Shown: positions 55,055 to 64,000, counted from the stretch's first letter. The stretch is 64,000 nucleotides of DNA from an uncultured Armatimonadota bacterium (GCA_903927025.1 CAIYLG010000051.1:1-64000); one strand, 5' to 3'. Numbers and translations: made by a program. Notes: a model not told the origin generated them from the sequence alone.

Positions 55055-56068
55055 TTACGACTGGCGGGAGACCACGTGATGCGCCACGGTCTCCAACAGT
55101 TCGCGGGCTGGAGAGGCTGGCAGAGCCTGTAGGCTCATCACGGCCTGGGTGATATGCTGCTTGGCAGCCTTTTCCGCGAGTTCAAAGCAGCCGCGAGTGT
55201 CCATCCAATCTGCGATCATTCGGATTTCGTCGTCCGTAACGCCATTCCCAAAACGCATTCGTGCAATCGTTGACTCGGCGTCGGAAAGCTCAGTCCGCAG
55301 GTAAATCAGCGGGAGCGTTGCCTGCCCTTCTCGGAAGTCGGTGGCCAGTGGCTTGCCGGTTTTTGCCTTGTCGCCACGGTAGTCAAGAAGATCATCCACG
55401 ATCTGGAACGCCATCCCGACATGGAATCCAAAAGACCGAAGCGCTTGGCAGATTTCAGGGGAAGCCTTCGCGACAATCGCCCCAACCTCGCAGCAGCACT
55501 CGATAAACGAAGCCGTCTTCATGCGGAGGATTTCAAGGTGAGTGGCCTCGTCAAGGTCGAAGTCGCCTCGAACGTCCATCTCCCGCACTTCGCCCTGTGC
55601 CATGTCGACGGCTGCCCCGGAGATGCTTCGAATGATCTCTAGGTCTCCATCGCTGGCGAGAACCACCATTGCCTTGGAGAGGAGCACGTCACCGCTGAGA
55701 ATTGCCGCCGCGTTGCCGAATTCGGCTCCTGCGGTAGGCCGTCCTCGCCGAGTTCCAGAGTTGTCGATGACGTCGTCGTGGATCAGGGTGGCCATGTGGA
55801 TCATTTCGATACAGGCACCCAGCTTTCGCGTTCGGGTTGCGTCGAAATCGTATCCGGTTGCCTTGGCGGCTAGGGTCACAAACGCCGGTCGCAGACGTTT
55901 ACCGCCCGCACTCAGCGTGAGCTTGCCAATCTTGTCGACCAACTCCACTGAGGAGCGAACTTGCTGAACGAGCTCCTCTTCAACGATGGCGACTTCATCA
56001 GAAATCTGAGACAGCAAGTCGGGATCAACTTTGCCTTGGCTCATAACGGAAAATGCGGTTGCAGTCAT
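55055..56068 (-). CDS. Polyprenyl diphosphate synthase
   Basis: A 337-residue trans-prenyltransferase. The first Asp-rich motif is DDVID (98-102, in LIHDDVIDNSGTRRGRPT), and the second is DDLLD (~226, in FQIVDDLLDYRGDKAKTGK). GGKRLRP at 55-61 is the diphosphate site. It extends allylic diphosphate with isopentenyl units, most likely to the long side chain of menaquinone since menG overlaps it by 4 bases. Product length cannot be read reliably from the sequence; heptaprenyl or octaprenyl is usual for this subfamily. Confidence 0.93.
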   Translation of the reverse strand: MTATAFSVMSQGKVDPDLLSQISDEVAIVEEELVQQVRSSVELVDKIGKLTLSAGGKRLRPAFVTLAAKATGYDFDATRTRKLGACIEMIHMATLIHDDVIDNSGTRRGRPTAGAEFGNAAAILSGDVLLSKAMVVLASDGDLEIIRSISGAAVDMAQGEVREMDVRGDFDLDEATHLEILRMKTASFIECCCEVGAIVAKASPEICQALRSFGFHVGMAFQIVDDLLDYRGDKAKTGKPLATDFREGQATLPLIYLRTELSDAESTIARMRFGNGVTDDEIRMIADWMDTRGCFELAEKAAKQHITQAVMSLQALPASPARELLETVAHHVVSRQS

Positions 56069-56796
56069 GCTTGTCTTGCTCCGGGCTTCCGGGCATAGTG
56101 CACGCAGACGTTGCCAAGCAAGAGGTCTTTGTACATGATATCAGTGAATCCCGCTCTCTCCATCGAGGCGGCAAGCTGCTCCCTGGTCCAAAACTTTTGC
56201 GTGCTCTTTGGAAGATAAGTGTACGCGGCAGTCTTTCCGAACAGGGATCCCAACTTCGGGATCAGCATGTTTGTCACAAAGTTGGACACCCTCTTGACCA
56301 GCGGGTTCACGGGAACCGCCATGTCAAGCGAAACAAAGTGTCCACCCGGCTTCAAAATACGAAACAGTTCCTGGTGAGCCAGATCGAAATCGGGCACGTT
56401 TCTAATGCCCCAACCTACCGTCACACCTTCAAATTGACTGGATCCAACCGGCAGACAACAGGCGTCTGCGAGTGAAAGGGCTTCATGCACCTTGTCCTGA
56501 GCGCGAACCAGCATTGGCTCGCAGAAGTCCATACCAACCACCAGCCCCTTTGGACCGACTGCAGTGCGAAGCGGTTTCATAAAGTCACCGGTTCCGCAAC
56601 ACACGTCCAGAGCCTGATCTCCCGGTTGAAGTTTCAGAGTTGAAACCGCAAACCGACGCCAGCGGTGGTGAAGGGAGAGGCTCAGAATGGAATTGAGCAG
56701 GTCGTAGGTCGGCGCAATCTCTGCGAACATGCCCTGAACCGCAGATCGTTTTCTGCTTCCTTCAGTCGTCCAAATCGCGTCTTCGACTTTCGCCAT
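56065..56796 (-). CDS. menG: Demethylmenaquinone methyltransferase
   Basis: A 243-residue class I SAM methyltransferase of the UbiE/MenG family that does the last step of menaquinone (or C-methylation of ubiquinone) synthesis. Signatures are YDLLNSILSLSLHHRWRR, motif I ALDVCCGTGDF (62-72), VGWGIRNVPDFDLAHQELFRILKPGG and a C-terminal YTYLPKSTQKFWTREQLAASMERAGF. MenG is preferred to UbiE by phylum. AGGCGG ends 3 bases before the ATG, and TATAAC lies ~24 bases upstream. It leads the menG-polyprenyl synthase-HAD-FKBP gene run. Confidence 0.92.
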   Translation of the reverse strand: MAKVEDAIWTTEGSRKRSAVQGMFAEIAPTYDLLNSILSLSLHHRWRRFAVSTLKLQPGDQALDVCCGTGDFMKPLRTAVGPKGLVVGMDFCEPMLVRAQDKVHEALSLADACCLPVGSSQFEGVTVGWGIRNVPDFDLAHQELFRILKPGGHFVSLDMAVPVNPLVKRVSNFVTNMLIPKLGSLFGKTAAYTYLPKSTQKFWTREQLAASMERAGFTDIMYKDLLLGNVCVHYARKPGARQA

Positions 56797-56893
56797 TTCC
56801 GCCTACAGGGTGGTTATACCTTTCTGCATCCGGTGAAATGGCGCAACTTTCAAAAGAATTTGAAAACTCATCGCGCAGTAGGTGTAAAACTCT

Positions 56894-57526
56894 CTACGAT
56901 TTCACGGTTCCCAGGTCCTTAGGCACATCGGGATTCTCGACCGTGTCCGCAAACTCGGTCCACGAACTCTGCGGTCCACTGACCACCTCGGTGCCCAACA
57001 GTTGCTGGTAGTTGCCGGTGAGATAGTAGGAGATGCTTTGGGATGCGCCGTTGACGCTGATGGTCTCAATGATTTCGCTCACCCCTTTGCCGTGCCAGCT
57101 CATCGTTTTTCCGTACTCAAAGCTGATCTTGATCGGCTTTTCCGGATGGAGAAGCTGGTTCGCCATCGACCCCTTCATGAGGTTGGAAAGCAAAATGCCT
57201 CCCCGCGCTTCCCACGGCTTCGTATGGGTGAGGTCAGGGGCGTACGGCTCGCTTAGCGGCACAATCTGCGGAATCACGGTGGTGAGCCGCTTGCCGTCGC
57301 AAAGCAACTTTGGGATGGATGCCTGATCGCTGACGATCTCGAACCGCTTGGGTGCGGACCAAACCAGCTTGTCGGTGGAGTCCTTCACATCTGCCATGAA
57401 GTCGGCGTGATGGATGATGGTCACGCTCAGCGACTTCAACTTCAGATAGTGCGCCATCGCACTTCTTAGAACGCCTTCGGCGGGCGGGCGCTGAAGGCCC
57501 ATAAGGACTGCTGCAAGGATCACCAT
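56894..57526 (-). CDS. LolA-like/DUF2092 outer-membrane lipoprotein-sorting protein
   Basis: This 210-residue protein has a short hydrophobic start (MVILAAVLMGLQRPPA) and a LolA-fold pattern: helix AMAHYLKLKSLSVTIIHHADF, then strands DKLVWSAPKRFEIVSDQASIPKLLCDGKRLTTVIPQIVPLSEPY and SEIIETISVNGASQSISYYLTGNYQQL. The fold binds lipid or acyl groups in a half-barrel. Whether it carries lipoproteins as LolA does or is a DUF2092 relative is unclear. It is separate from menG by 97 bases. TATCGT lies 7 bases before the ATG on the minus strand. Confidence 0.6.
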   Translation of the reverse strand: MVILAAVLMGLQRPPAEGVLRSAMAHYLKLKSLSVTIIHHADFMADVKDSTDKLVWSAPKRFEIVSDQASIPKLLCDGKRLTTVIPQIVPLSEPYAPDLTHTKPWEARGGILLSNLMKGSMANQLLHPEKPIKISFEYGKTMSWHGKGVSEIIETISVNGASQSISYYLTGNYQQLLGTEVVSGPQSSWTEFADTVENPDVPKDLGTVKS

Positions 57527-57653
57527 CTCCTAAACGATACTCCGGGTTTTGTCGATTACGATCCCTATAAAGCGGTCTTAAGAAACTCAGCCTTCCAATC
57601 CCACTCCATTTGAGGGAAACTACGACCCTTAAACCTATGAAATCAGGGGAACT

Positions 57654-59354
57654 ATGAAAGCAAAGTCGCTAGGAGATGTGCTTCGCCAAACCGCCAACCG
57701 CGTGCCGGACAAGGTGGCGATGCTCTTGCCGCAGAACAGTCAGTTCGTTGAACTCACCTATCGAGACCTATTGGAGAAGGTCCGGGCCTATGCCGGCGCC
57801 ATCGCGGCTCTCGGTGTCACCCGCGGAGATCGCTTGGCCATCCTCAGTGACAACTGCCCAGAGTGGGCATTTGTCGACTGGGCGTGCCAGACCCTTGGTG
57901 TTGTTGTTGTCCCCATATACCCAACCCTCCCCGCCGACCAGGCCTCTTACATCGTTCGAGACTGTGGTGCAAAAGTGGTCGCCGCGGGCAGTCAGGAGCA
58001 GATGCTTAAGGTGGAGTGCCTGGAAGGCGTGGCGTCCCACCTCATCCGAGGCGAGAGCAGCATCGACCAAATGGCAACGGAAGGGAAGTCTCCGATCTCG
58101 GTAGAGGCCTGGAATCAGGGTATCGATGCGATCGAATCGGAAGACCTTGCCACCTTCATCTACACGAGCGGTACCACCGGGCTTCCCAAAGGTGCGATGC
58201 TGTCGCACCGAGCAATCATGTACGTGTGCGAGCGAGCCAGCATCCAGTTTCCACTTTACGAAACGGACACCTTCCTCGCTTTCTTGCCCATGTCCCACGT
58301 GTTTGAACGCGTGGCAGGACAGTGCCTCCCCATCTACCTAGGTGCGACCATTGCCTACGCCAAGAGTCTGGTGAGCCTTGCCAACGATATTCTTAAGGTC
58401 CGTCCTACTGTCCTGCTCTGTGTCCCCCGATTCTTGGAGGCGTTCCGAGACAAGGTGGAAGACACGATTGCAAAGGCTCCGCCCCTTCGACAGAAGCTGT
58501 TCCGCCTTGCCATGGCCCAAGGCCTGGCCAAGCAGGCAGGCAAGTTCGCCCCTCTTGCCGGAATCTTGGACAAGATTGTGGGCACCAAGCTGCGAGAGCG
58601 GATGGGAGGCAGAATGCGCTTCTTTATCTCCGGTGGTGCCGCTCTTCCCAAGCACCTCGCCGAGTTCTACATTGGAGCCGGCTTCACCGTACTCCAGGGC
58701 TACGGACTCACCGAGACGACGGCAGGTACCTGCGTGAACCACCCCGACCGCAACAAGTATTGGACCGTCGGCGAGTCGCTTGGCATGGATATAAAGATCG
58801 CGGAGGATGGAGAGATCCTCATCAAGGGACCCGCCCTGATGAGCGGCTACTACAACCTTCCCGAAGAAACTGCCCAGGCGATTGATGCGGATGGCTGGTT
58901 CCACAGTGGAGACATCGGCGAGTTCGAGGGGACCAACCTTAAGATTACGGACCGCAAAAAGGACCTCATCGTGCTCGCGAACGGAAAGAACGTGGCGCCT
59001 CAGCCCATCGAGAGCAAGCTGACCGCGTCCCCCTACATCTCCGAGGCCGTTGTGTTTGGCGACAACATGGACCACTGCGTGGCCCTCATCATCCCGACCT
59101 TTGACGTCGTCCGCAACGTCCTCAAGCTCCCGGAGGGCACCGTTCTATCCCAAAGTCCAGAGGCAAAGGCTCTGATTAAGAAGGAGATCGACCGAATCAA
59201 CAAGACCTTGGCCGGTTTTGAAATGGTCAAGCGGCACACCATACTTGATGCACCGTTCACTTTGGAAGGTGGCGAACTGACGCCGACTCAGAAGGTCAAG
59301 CGGAAAGTGGTTCGAGAGAAGTACGCGGCCAAGATTGCGGAAATGGGTGGCTAG
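57654..59354 (+). CDS. Long-chain acyl-CoA synthetase
   Basis: A 566-residue AMP-forming ligase that activates fatty acids to acyl-CoA. The AMP/phosphate loop YTSGTTGLPKGAMLSH is at ~168-183; GYGLTETTAGT (A5-like), the ATP-ribose site GWFHSGDIGEFEG and DRKKDLIVLANGKNVAPQPIE (hinge) follow, and the catalytic Lys lies in LTPTQKVKRKVV near the C-terminus. Length fits FadD15/AACS-type enzymes. AGGGGA 3 bases before the ATG provides a ribosome site. It is followed by the S9 peptidase gene on the same strand 58 bases later. Confidence 0.93.
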   Translation: MKAKSLGDVLRQTANRVPDKVAMLLPQNSQFVELTYRDLLEKVRAYAGAIAALGVTRGDRLAILSDNCPEWAFVDWACQTLGVVVVPIYPTLPADQASYIVRDCGAKVVAAGSQEQMLKVECLEGVASHLIRGESSIDQMATEGKSPISVEAWNQGIDAIESEDLATFIYTSGTTGLPKGAMLSHRAIMYVCERASIQFPLYETDTFLAFLPMSHVFERVAGQCLPIYLGATIAYAKSLVSLANDILKVRPTVLLCVPRFLEAFRDKVEDTIAKAPPLRQKLFRLAMAQGLAKQAGKFAPLAGILDKIVGTKLRERMGGRMRFFISGGAALPKHLAEFYIGAGFTVLQGYGLTETTAGTCVNHPDRNKYWTVGESLGMDIKIAEDGEILIKGPALMSGYYNLPEETAQAIDADGWFHSGDIGEFEGTNLKITDRKKDLIVLANGKNVAPQPIESKLTASPYISEAVVFGDNMDHCVALIIPTFDVVRNVLKLPEGTVLSQSPEAKALIKKEIDRINKTLAGFEMVKRHTILDAPFTLEGGELTPTQKVKRKVVREKYAAKIAEMGG

Positions 59355-59412
59355 CGCAAATTAAGCGCATCTCTAACCGACTCGGTGGGCGTGATCGGGT
59401 AACACGCTCACC

Positions 59413-61926
59413 ATGTTTGCCCGTCGTTCGATTGCCCTCGCGCTTGGCCTCGTTGTTGCCAGCGTCCACGCACAAAAGGCCGCGTCGGACCCACTCCATG
59501 AAGAGTCTTACATCCTGCCACCCAAGGAGGTCGCCGAGGCGGCTCTGGCGCCGTGGTACAAAAACGTCTCCGTCACCAACCTCAGCCCTGACCACCGATA
59601 TTTCGTGGAGCTGATTCGGGACGGAATTCCGACCTTGGAGGCGATGGGCAAACAGCACGTGAATCTGGGAGGCTTCCAGGTGGACACCGCTGCCAGCCGA
59701 GCGCGGGAACTCACAACCCGAAGCGCCAAGGGCATCCGAATTGTGGAACTTGCCACCAGGAAGTCCATCGATATTCCCCTTCGTCCTGATGCGCGGGTCA
59801 CCGATGCGGTGTGGTCTCCAGACAACAAGTCGATCGCATTTTTAGCACATTTCCTGGATCGCAGCGAAGTCTGGGTCGCCAGTCCCGAAACCGGTAAGTG
59901 CCATCCCGCCACTGCCACCGCGGCTCAGCCGACGATGGTGACCACCCTCCGGTGGACTTCAGATGGCTACATCGTTGCGACAATCGTCCCCAAGGGACGC
60001 GGTCAGATGCCGGTTAAGCCCGCCACGGCGACGACGCCCAAGGTGAAGGTGACCGACGGCAAGCCGACCTCGATCCGTACCTATCCATGTCTTCTTCAGA
60101 GCCCCTATGAGGCTCAACTCGTTGAGTTCTTCGCCACCACGCAGCTGGCTAAGATCGACCCTGCGACCGGAACGGTGAAGGCAATTGGCAAGCCTGCGAT
60201 GATTCGGTCGGTTGACCCATCTCCGGACGGAAAAAGCTTCCTGGTCACCCTTGTGGAAAAACCGTTCAGCATGATCTTTCCCGTCTCGAATTTCCCCCAG
60301 CGCGAAGTCATCTGGGACGAGACCGGAAAGGAGGAAGCCGAGATCACCAAACGCGGGCTGAGCACAGGTGAAGATGCCCCAGCACCTGCCGCCGGGAGAG
60401 CGGCCGCCACGCAGAAGCGGCTGCTGGAATGGCGGCCAGACGGAAAGGGGCTCAGCTACATCCAGACCGAGCCAGCTCCCGCTGCGCCAGATCCTGCCGA
60501 GCAGGACGAAGACGAGCAGGCCCGCGGCCAGCGCGGAGCGCGGAGCGGAGCCGCGGGGCAGGGCCCGCAACGGCCAGACCAAGTGTTTCAGTGGCTTCCG
60601 CCGTTTGGTGCAAAGGATGCCAAGGTCCTCTACACCGCAACCACTCGCATCAACAACCTGGTCTATTCGGGTGACATGAAATCCCTGTTTCTCACCACGA
60701 CGGCGGGGACAAAGACCCGGGTGAGCGTGGTTGCTCTCGAGGGAGATAAGAAGAGCACTACCCTCTTCGAAACCGGCCCCGACGATGACGCAGTCAGTCT
60801 CGCCCTGAAGCCTGGCCCCAAGACGGGATCGGTGGTCCGAATCTCCGCCGATGGCAAGACAGCCTTCGTTGCCGGAACTCAGTCTGCCAAAGCCCCCGCC
60901 GAGGCGCCCAAGCCGTTCATTGACCGCATCAGCCTGGCGGATGGAAAGCGCACAAACCTGTTCACCAGCAGTGCTGCCCAGTTCGAGCAGCCAACCCTGC
61001 TGGACGACGAAGCCACCCAGCTCTTGGTGGTTCGCCAGTCATCGGTTCAGCCGCCAAACACGTTCCTCGTCACCAAGAACGCTCCAGAGGAAAGGCTCAC
61101 CGAGAACATCGACTTTAATCCCGAACTCTCCCACGCGAAACGGTACACCATCACCGTCACAAGGCAAGATGGGTTCAAGTTCGAGGTCAAGGTCACGCTG
61201 CCTCGCTACTACACGTACGGCGCCAAACCGCCCGCATTCTTCTGGTTCTATCCCAGCGAGTTTGTGGATCAGGCCGCCTACGATAAGAGCAAGAAGGGCT
61301 TCAACAAGAACCTGTTCACCCAGTACGGCGGGGCAAACAAGGCCATTCTCACTGAACTAGGCTACACGCTTGTGGAACCAGACTGCCCCATCGTCGGCCC
61401 CGCCGATCGCAAGAACGACGAGTACGTTCCCCAACTGCGAAATAACCTCGCCGCCGTCATCGATGATCTGGACCGTCGGCAGTGGATCGACCGACAGCGA
61501 CTCGGCATCGGCGGACACAGCTACGGAGCCTTCAGTACCGCCAACGCAATGGTGAACACCCCGTTCTTCAAGGCCGGAATCGCCGGAGACGGCAACTTCA
61601 ACCGAACCCTAACCCCGTTCGGCTTCCAAACCGACGACCGAAAGCTGTGGGACGGCAGAGCGTTCTACCTGGAGATGTCCCCCTTCCTTTTCGCCGAGCG
61701 AATGACCGGGGCGCTGCTGATGTATCACGGCATGGAGGATCAAAACGTCGGCACCGATCCCATTAACTCAGAACGCATGTTCGACGCGATGGAAGCCCTC
61801 GGCAAAACCGCCGCCCTGTACAAATATCCGTATGAGGACCACGGCCAAGTCGCCAAGGAAACCATCCTCGACCAATGGGCCAGATTCGTGGCATGGCTGG
61901 AGAAGTACGTCAAGAACGCGAAGTAG
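59413..61926 (+). CDS. Secreted S9-family prolyl oligopeptidase-like peptidase
   Basis: The 837-residue protein has a signal peptide (ARRSIALALGLVVASVHAQ). Beta-propeller blades occupy ~100-530 (WSPDNKSIAFLAH, SPDGKSFLVTLVEK), and the alpha/beta-hydrolase domain is C-terminal. The triad is Ser703 (GGHSYGAFSTANAM), Asp776 (MEDQNVGTDP) and His810 (PYEDHGQV). Dipeptidyl- or acylaminoacyl-peptidase activity on short peptides is expected. A low-complexity insert of Ala, Pro, Gly, Arg and Glu lies at ~317-392 in the propeller, encoded by a very GC-rich stretch. Confidence 0.92.
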   Translation: MFARRSIALALGLVVASVHAQKAASDPLHEESYILPPKEVAEAALAPWYKNVSVTNLSPDHRYFVELIRDGIPTLEAMGKQHVNLGGFQVDTAASRARELTTRSAKGIRIVELATRKSIDIPLRPDARVTDAVWSPDNKSIAFLAHFLDRSEVWVASPETGKCHPATATAAQPTMVTTLRWTSDGYIVATIVPKGRGQMPVKPATATTPKVKVTDGKPTSIRTYPCLLQSPYEAQLVEFFATTQLAKIDPATGTVKAIGKPAMIRSVDPSPDGKSFLVTLVEKPFSMIFPVSNFPQREVIWDETGKEEAEITKRGLSTGEDAPAPAAGRAAATQKRLLEWRPDGKGLSYIQTEPAPAAPDPAEQDEDEQARGQRGARSGAAGQGPQRPDQVFQWLPPFGAKDAKVLYTATTRINNLVYSGDMKSLFLTTTAGTKTRVSVVALEGDKKSTTLFETGPDDDAVSLALKPGPKTGSVVRISADGKTAFVAGTQSAKAPAEAPKPFIDRISLADGKRTNLFTSSAAQFEQPTLLDDEATQLLVVRQSSVQPPNTFLVTKNAPEERLTENIDFNPELSHAKRYTITVTRQDGFKFEVKVTLPRYYTYGAKPPAFFWFYPSEFVDQAAYDKSKKGFNKNLFTQYGGANKAILTELGYTLVEPDCPIVGPADRKNDEYVPQLRNNLAAVIDDLDRRQWIDRQRLGIGGHSYGAFSTANAMVNTPFFKAGIAGDGNFNRTLTPFGFQTDDRKLWDGRAFYLEMSPFLFAERMTGALLMYHGMEDQNVGTDPINSERMFDAMEALGKTAALYKYPYEDHGQVAKETILDQWARFVAWLEKYVKNAK

Positions 61927-61932
61927 TCAAGT

Positions 61933-63606
61933 CTAGGCGCGCTTCAGGAGGCCCCACAGGCGCACGGGCTCTCCTGAGGCGATGGCTTGCTCAGTCGCTT
62001 TTCCGGCGAGGAAGAAGAACAGCAGGATCAGGGGGAATTGAACCAGCGTAACGGCGGCGAGTGAGATCCAGTAGGACCTCAACAAAATCCCAGGCACCGC
62101 GACGATGACCTCGCCGATCATAAACGGCATTGCGAGTAGGCCATACACGCCAATGGCGAAGAACTGCTGGATCTTGTCGGCGGCATCGGCGTAAATCACT
62201 CCGATAAGATACTGGAGCGCCATCCGCGCCGCCAGCCGCAGCGGCATCAGCACGGCAATTCCCACGCTGATCGGAAGCCAAAACGGACCCTGCAGCGCCG
62301 CGTAGGTCGCCGAAACTCCTATAAAGAACAGCGTTCCCGATACGAAAGGCGTCCCGAGGTTGGCGACTACCGTCTTCCATCCCTTAATCGGCAGAGGTCC
62401 GATCAGTTCTCGCCTTCTGTTGGCAGATTCCGAAGCTGTCTTCGCCGTGGTCATGAATCCCAGGGAGCCGTAGACGGTAAAGAATCCAATCCCGGCGAGC
62501 CCCAGCACTTGGGAGGCCATGTCGTCGCCATGAATACTCTTGGCGGACACCGCACCGAAAACCCCGACACCAATTCCGCCAAGAACAGGAACCAGAAAGT
62601 TCGCCCATGGGCGCTTGCCCGCCGCGCACAGGTGTGCCCAAAACAGGGCGACGGCACCTTGGCCGAACGGTCGGATGGTATACAGTCGGTCGCTCTGGTA
62701 CTTGAACGATGACGCCCGGGTCGCCATCAGGGACGCATAGCCGCCTCTGGCCGCATTCACCACCGTGGATCGTCGCTCCGTACTTGCAATCGACTGCTCG
62801 TACCAATTGGCGTTGGACGTCAGCACCGGAATCAGTGAGATTACATAGCCGACCGCCAGCCACAGGATCGACCCGCCCACGGGAAGCTTGGCGTACCCAT
62901 CCAGAAGCGCCTGAGAGCTGAGCGAAGCGGGCAGGAACGTCCAATAGACGATAGGCGAGTTGATCACCTCGCCAAGAGTCTTGGCGCCAAACAACATCCC
63001 GATTCCCCCGACGCCGATCATTCCACCAATCAGACCCGCCGTATGCAGTCGCTGGTAAACCTTGCGATCCACCACCTTCATCGATACGTACATCGCCAGG
63101 TTGAGATAGATGCCGCCGCAGAAGTACAGCGCGACCGGACTTGCCCAAGCGGGAGCGATGGTGTGACCCGTCAAGGGTAGCTTCGGCTGGGTGAGATGGC
63201 TGATCATGCCAAACGCAAACAGCAGGAAGGCGGCCGTGAACAGGCTATTGAACATCAGTGCAGGTAAGCGATAGAAAAGGACCGCCCGACGTGGAATCGG
63301 CGATGGAAACAGGTAGTCCACGTCACTTGGCCCGAACGCCAGCAGTCCGTCCCCAAGACCTGCCCCGATAAACCCGTAGGCGATAAACAGGATCGCGATC
63401 TTGACGCCAACGGTGAACACATCTCCGCTGATCATCTGCTGGGCGCCGGGAATAGCCGGCTGGCTTGCGCTTAGGCTGTAAAGCCCCCCAAACCCAACCA
63501 TGATCAGGATGAAGATGATCAGCGGAATCAGCTTGCGCGGGTCGCTCAGGACCGTTCGCACGCTGTTTCGCAGCTTAAAGGACGCCAAAAGCGCAATCGG
63601 GTACAT
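61933..63606 (-). CDS. ABC exporter membrane protein
   Basis: About 557 residues with ten or more membrane helices arranged as a duplicated half (FILIMVGFGGLYSLS, AILFIAYGFIGAGLGDGLLAFG...; GVAVLFWAHLCAA; SGTLFFIGVSATYAAL), of the putative ABC exporter group that includes ABC-2-like permeases. ATG 63606 overlaps the stop of the ATPase by one base (TGATG); a longer frame to 63747 adds 47 Arg/His-rich residues from another reading frame. The substrate is unknown. Confidence 0.8.
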   Translation of the reverse strand: MYPIALLASFKLRNSVRTVLSDPRKLIPLIIFILIMVGFGGLYSLSASQPAIPGAQQMISGDVFTVGVKIAILFIAYGFIGAGLGDGLLAFGPSDVDYLFPSPIPRRAVLFYRLPALMFNSLFTAAFLLFAFGMISHLTQPKLPLTGHTIAPAWASPVALYFCGGIYLNLAMYVSMKVVDRKVYQRLHTAGLIGGMIGVGGIGMLFGAKTLGEVINSPIVYWTFLPASLSSQALLDGYAKLPVGGSILWLAVGYVISLIPVLTSNANWYEQSIASTERRSTVVNAARGGYASLMATRASSFKYQSDRLYTIRPFGQGAVALFWAHLCAAGKRPWANFLVPVLGGIGVGVFGAVSAKSIHGDDMASQVLGLAGIGFFTVYGSLGFMTTAKTASESANRRRELIGPLPIKGWKTVVANLGTPFVSGTLFFIGVSATYAALQGPFWLPISVGIAVLMPLRLAARMALQYLIGVIYADAADKIQQFFAIGVYGLLAMPFMIGEVIVAVPGILLRSYWISLAAVTLVQFPLILLFFFLAGKATEQAIASGEPVRLWGLLKRA

Positions 63607-64000
63607 CAGGCGATCGGCTCTTCCGTGAGTTCTAGGAACATGTCTTCCAGCGACGTGGCGTCGGAGGACTGAAGACGCTGCTTGAGCTCCGGAACCGTGC
63701 CCTCCGCGATCAGTTGGCCCCGCTTCAGGATGATCACTCGGTCGCACAGTCTCTCGGCGGTGTCCAGCATGTGGGTGGAGATCAGCACCGAGTTCCCCAG
63801 TGCCCTCCGCTCCATGATCATCGCCTTCAGCTCCCGCATGCCTTTGGGGTCTAGGCCAATAAGAGGCTCGTCAAAGCAGAAAACCTGGGCCTTGTGAATG
63901 AACGCGCAGGCGCAGGCCAACTTTTGGCGCATGCCCTTGCTTAGGCTCGCGCCAAGGTCTCCCCGCTTCTCCCAAAGGTCCAAGCGGGTAAGGATCTCTT
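63606..64000 (-). CDS. ABC transporter ATP-binding protein (N-terminus outside window)
   Basis: The frame stays open to the right edge, so the Walker A region is not visible. Visible are a signature LSKGMRQKLACACAFIH, Walker B VFCFDEPLIGLDPKGMRELK, the D-loop and switch His in VLISTHMLDTAERLCDRVIILKRGQLIAEG. It energises the permease encoded next to it. The C-terminal tail (TSLEDMFLELTEEPIA) is typical of exporters of the ABC-2 type. Confidence 0.9.
   Translation of the reverse strand, partial: EILTRLDLWEKRGDLGASLSKGMRQKLACACAFIHKAQVFCFDEPLIGLDPKGMRELKAMIMERRALGNSVLISTHMLDTAERLCDRVIILKRGQLIAEGTVPELKQRLQSSDATSLEDMFLELTEEPIA

Noticed and set aside
62384-63148. 254-codon minus-strand frame within the ABC permease
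   Set aside because: It is a frame-shifted shadow of the permease, Arg/Gly-rich without membrane helices.
63607-63747. 47-residue N-terminal extension of the permease
   Set aside because: It is Arg/His-rich, lies over the ATPase gene in another frame, and the ATG overlapping the ATPase stop gives a normal membrane N-terminus.
63978-63983. TTG at 63983 as the start of the ABC ATPase
   Set aside because: The reading frame and family sequence (EILTRLDLWEKRGDLG) continue to the window edge, so this is an internal Leu.

Overview
The window looks like chromosome from a diderm, moderately GC-rich bacterium of the phylum Armatimonadota, most likely the Fimbriimonas group. That placement is inferred. 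It rests on two DUF1559-type pseudopilins whose N-termini read [20 protein letters not shown] followed by FPVFAQAK, on very long secreted beta-repeat proteins, on LacI regulators linked to pseudopilins, and on lipid A genes (lpxA, lpxB, an LptC/OstA-like gene) alongside csaB and a DUF5693 gene. No rRNA, tRNA, CRISPR array, prophage or transposase was seen. No gap between genes exceeds about 210 bases.

Layout. 1-7.8 kb: two secreted proteins built from the same ~94-residue Ig-like repeat, one running off the left edge and one of 1519 residues with an N-terminal PQQ-type propeller, flanking a SARP/BTAD-TPR regulator. 7.9-13.4 kb: an Ntn-type C45/phospholipase-B-like hydrolase, a DinB protein, a large secreted two-discoidin protein and a small lipoprotein. 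13.5-20.9 kb: two parallel LacI-pseudopilin cassettes, the first followed by a GH36-like alpha-galactosidase, the second by a lipoprotein. 20.9-27.7 kb: an unknown secreted protein, L-serine dehydratase, a zinc-ribbon membrane protein, an M42 peptidase and an LptC-like protein. 27.7-31.5 kb: an envelope operon of rhomboid protease, DUF5693 and csaB. 31.5-41.4 kb: queC-queE, a lipoprotein, ankyrin and TrmB proteins, a tandem pair of secreted M28 peptidases, a rhodanese-methyltransferase fusion and cinA.

41.5-51.5 kb is mostly housekeeping: a membrane Ig-like protein coupled to purH, then remA-mreB-mreC-mreD, glutamate dehydrogenase and fabZ-lpxA-lpxB. At 51.5-52.2 kb is a decayed antitoxin/PIN-toxin pair. 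52-57.5 kb (minus strand) carries a menaquinone-related operon (menG, polyprenyl synthase, HAD phosphatase) followed by a double-FKBP isomerase, plus a LolA-like protein. 57.6-64 kb: an acyl-CoA synthetase, an S9 peptidase and an ABC exporter whose ATPase runs off the right edge.

Three signals deserve most attention. First, at least nine genes have a -10-like TANNNT hexamer ending only 6 or 7 bases before the start codon, several with a matching -35, which suggests widespread leaderless mRNAs. Second, the duplicated LacI-pseudopilin cassettes, one with two 16-bp operator-like palindromes spaced exactly 22 bp. Third, the remA-mreBCD junction, where a perfect 12-bp inverted repeat covers the remA Shine-Dalgarno sequence. 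I did not find a clearly novel multi-gene defence or metabolic system; the LacI-pseudopilin cassettes and the SARP/Ig-repeat locus are the closest candidates.
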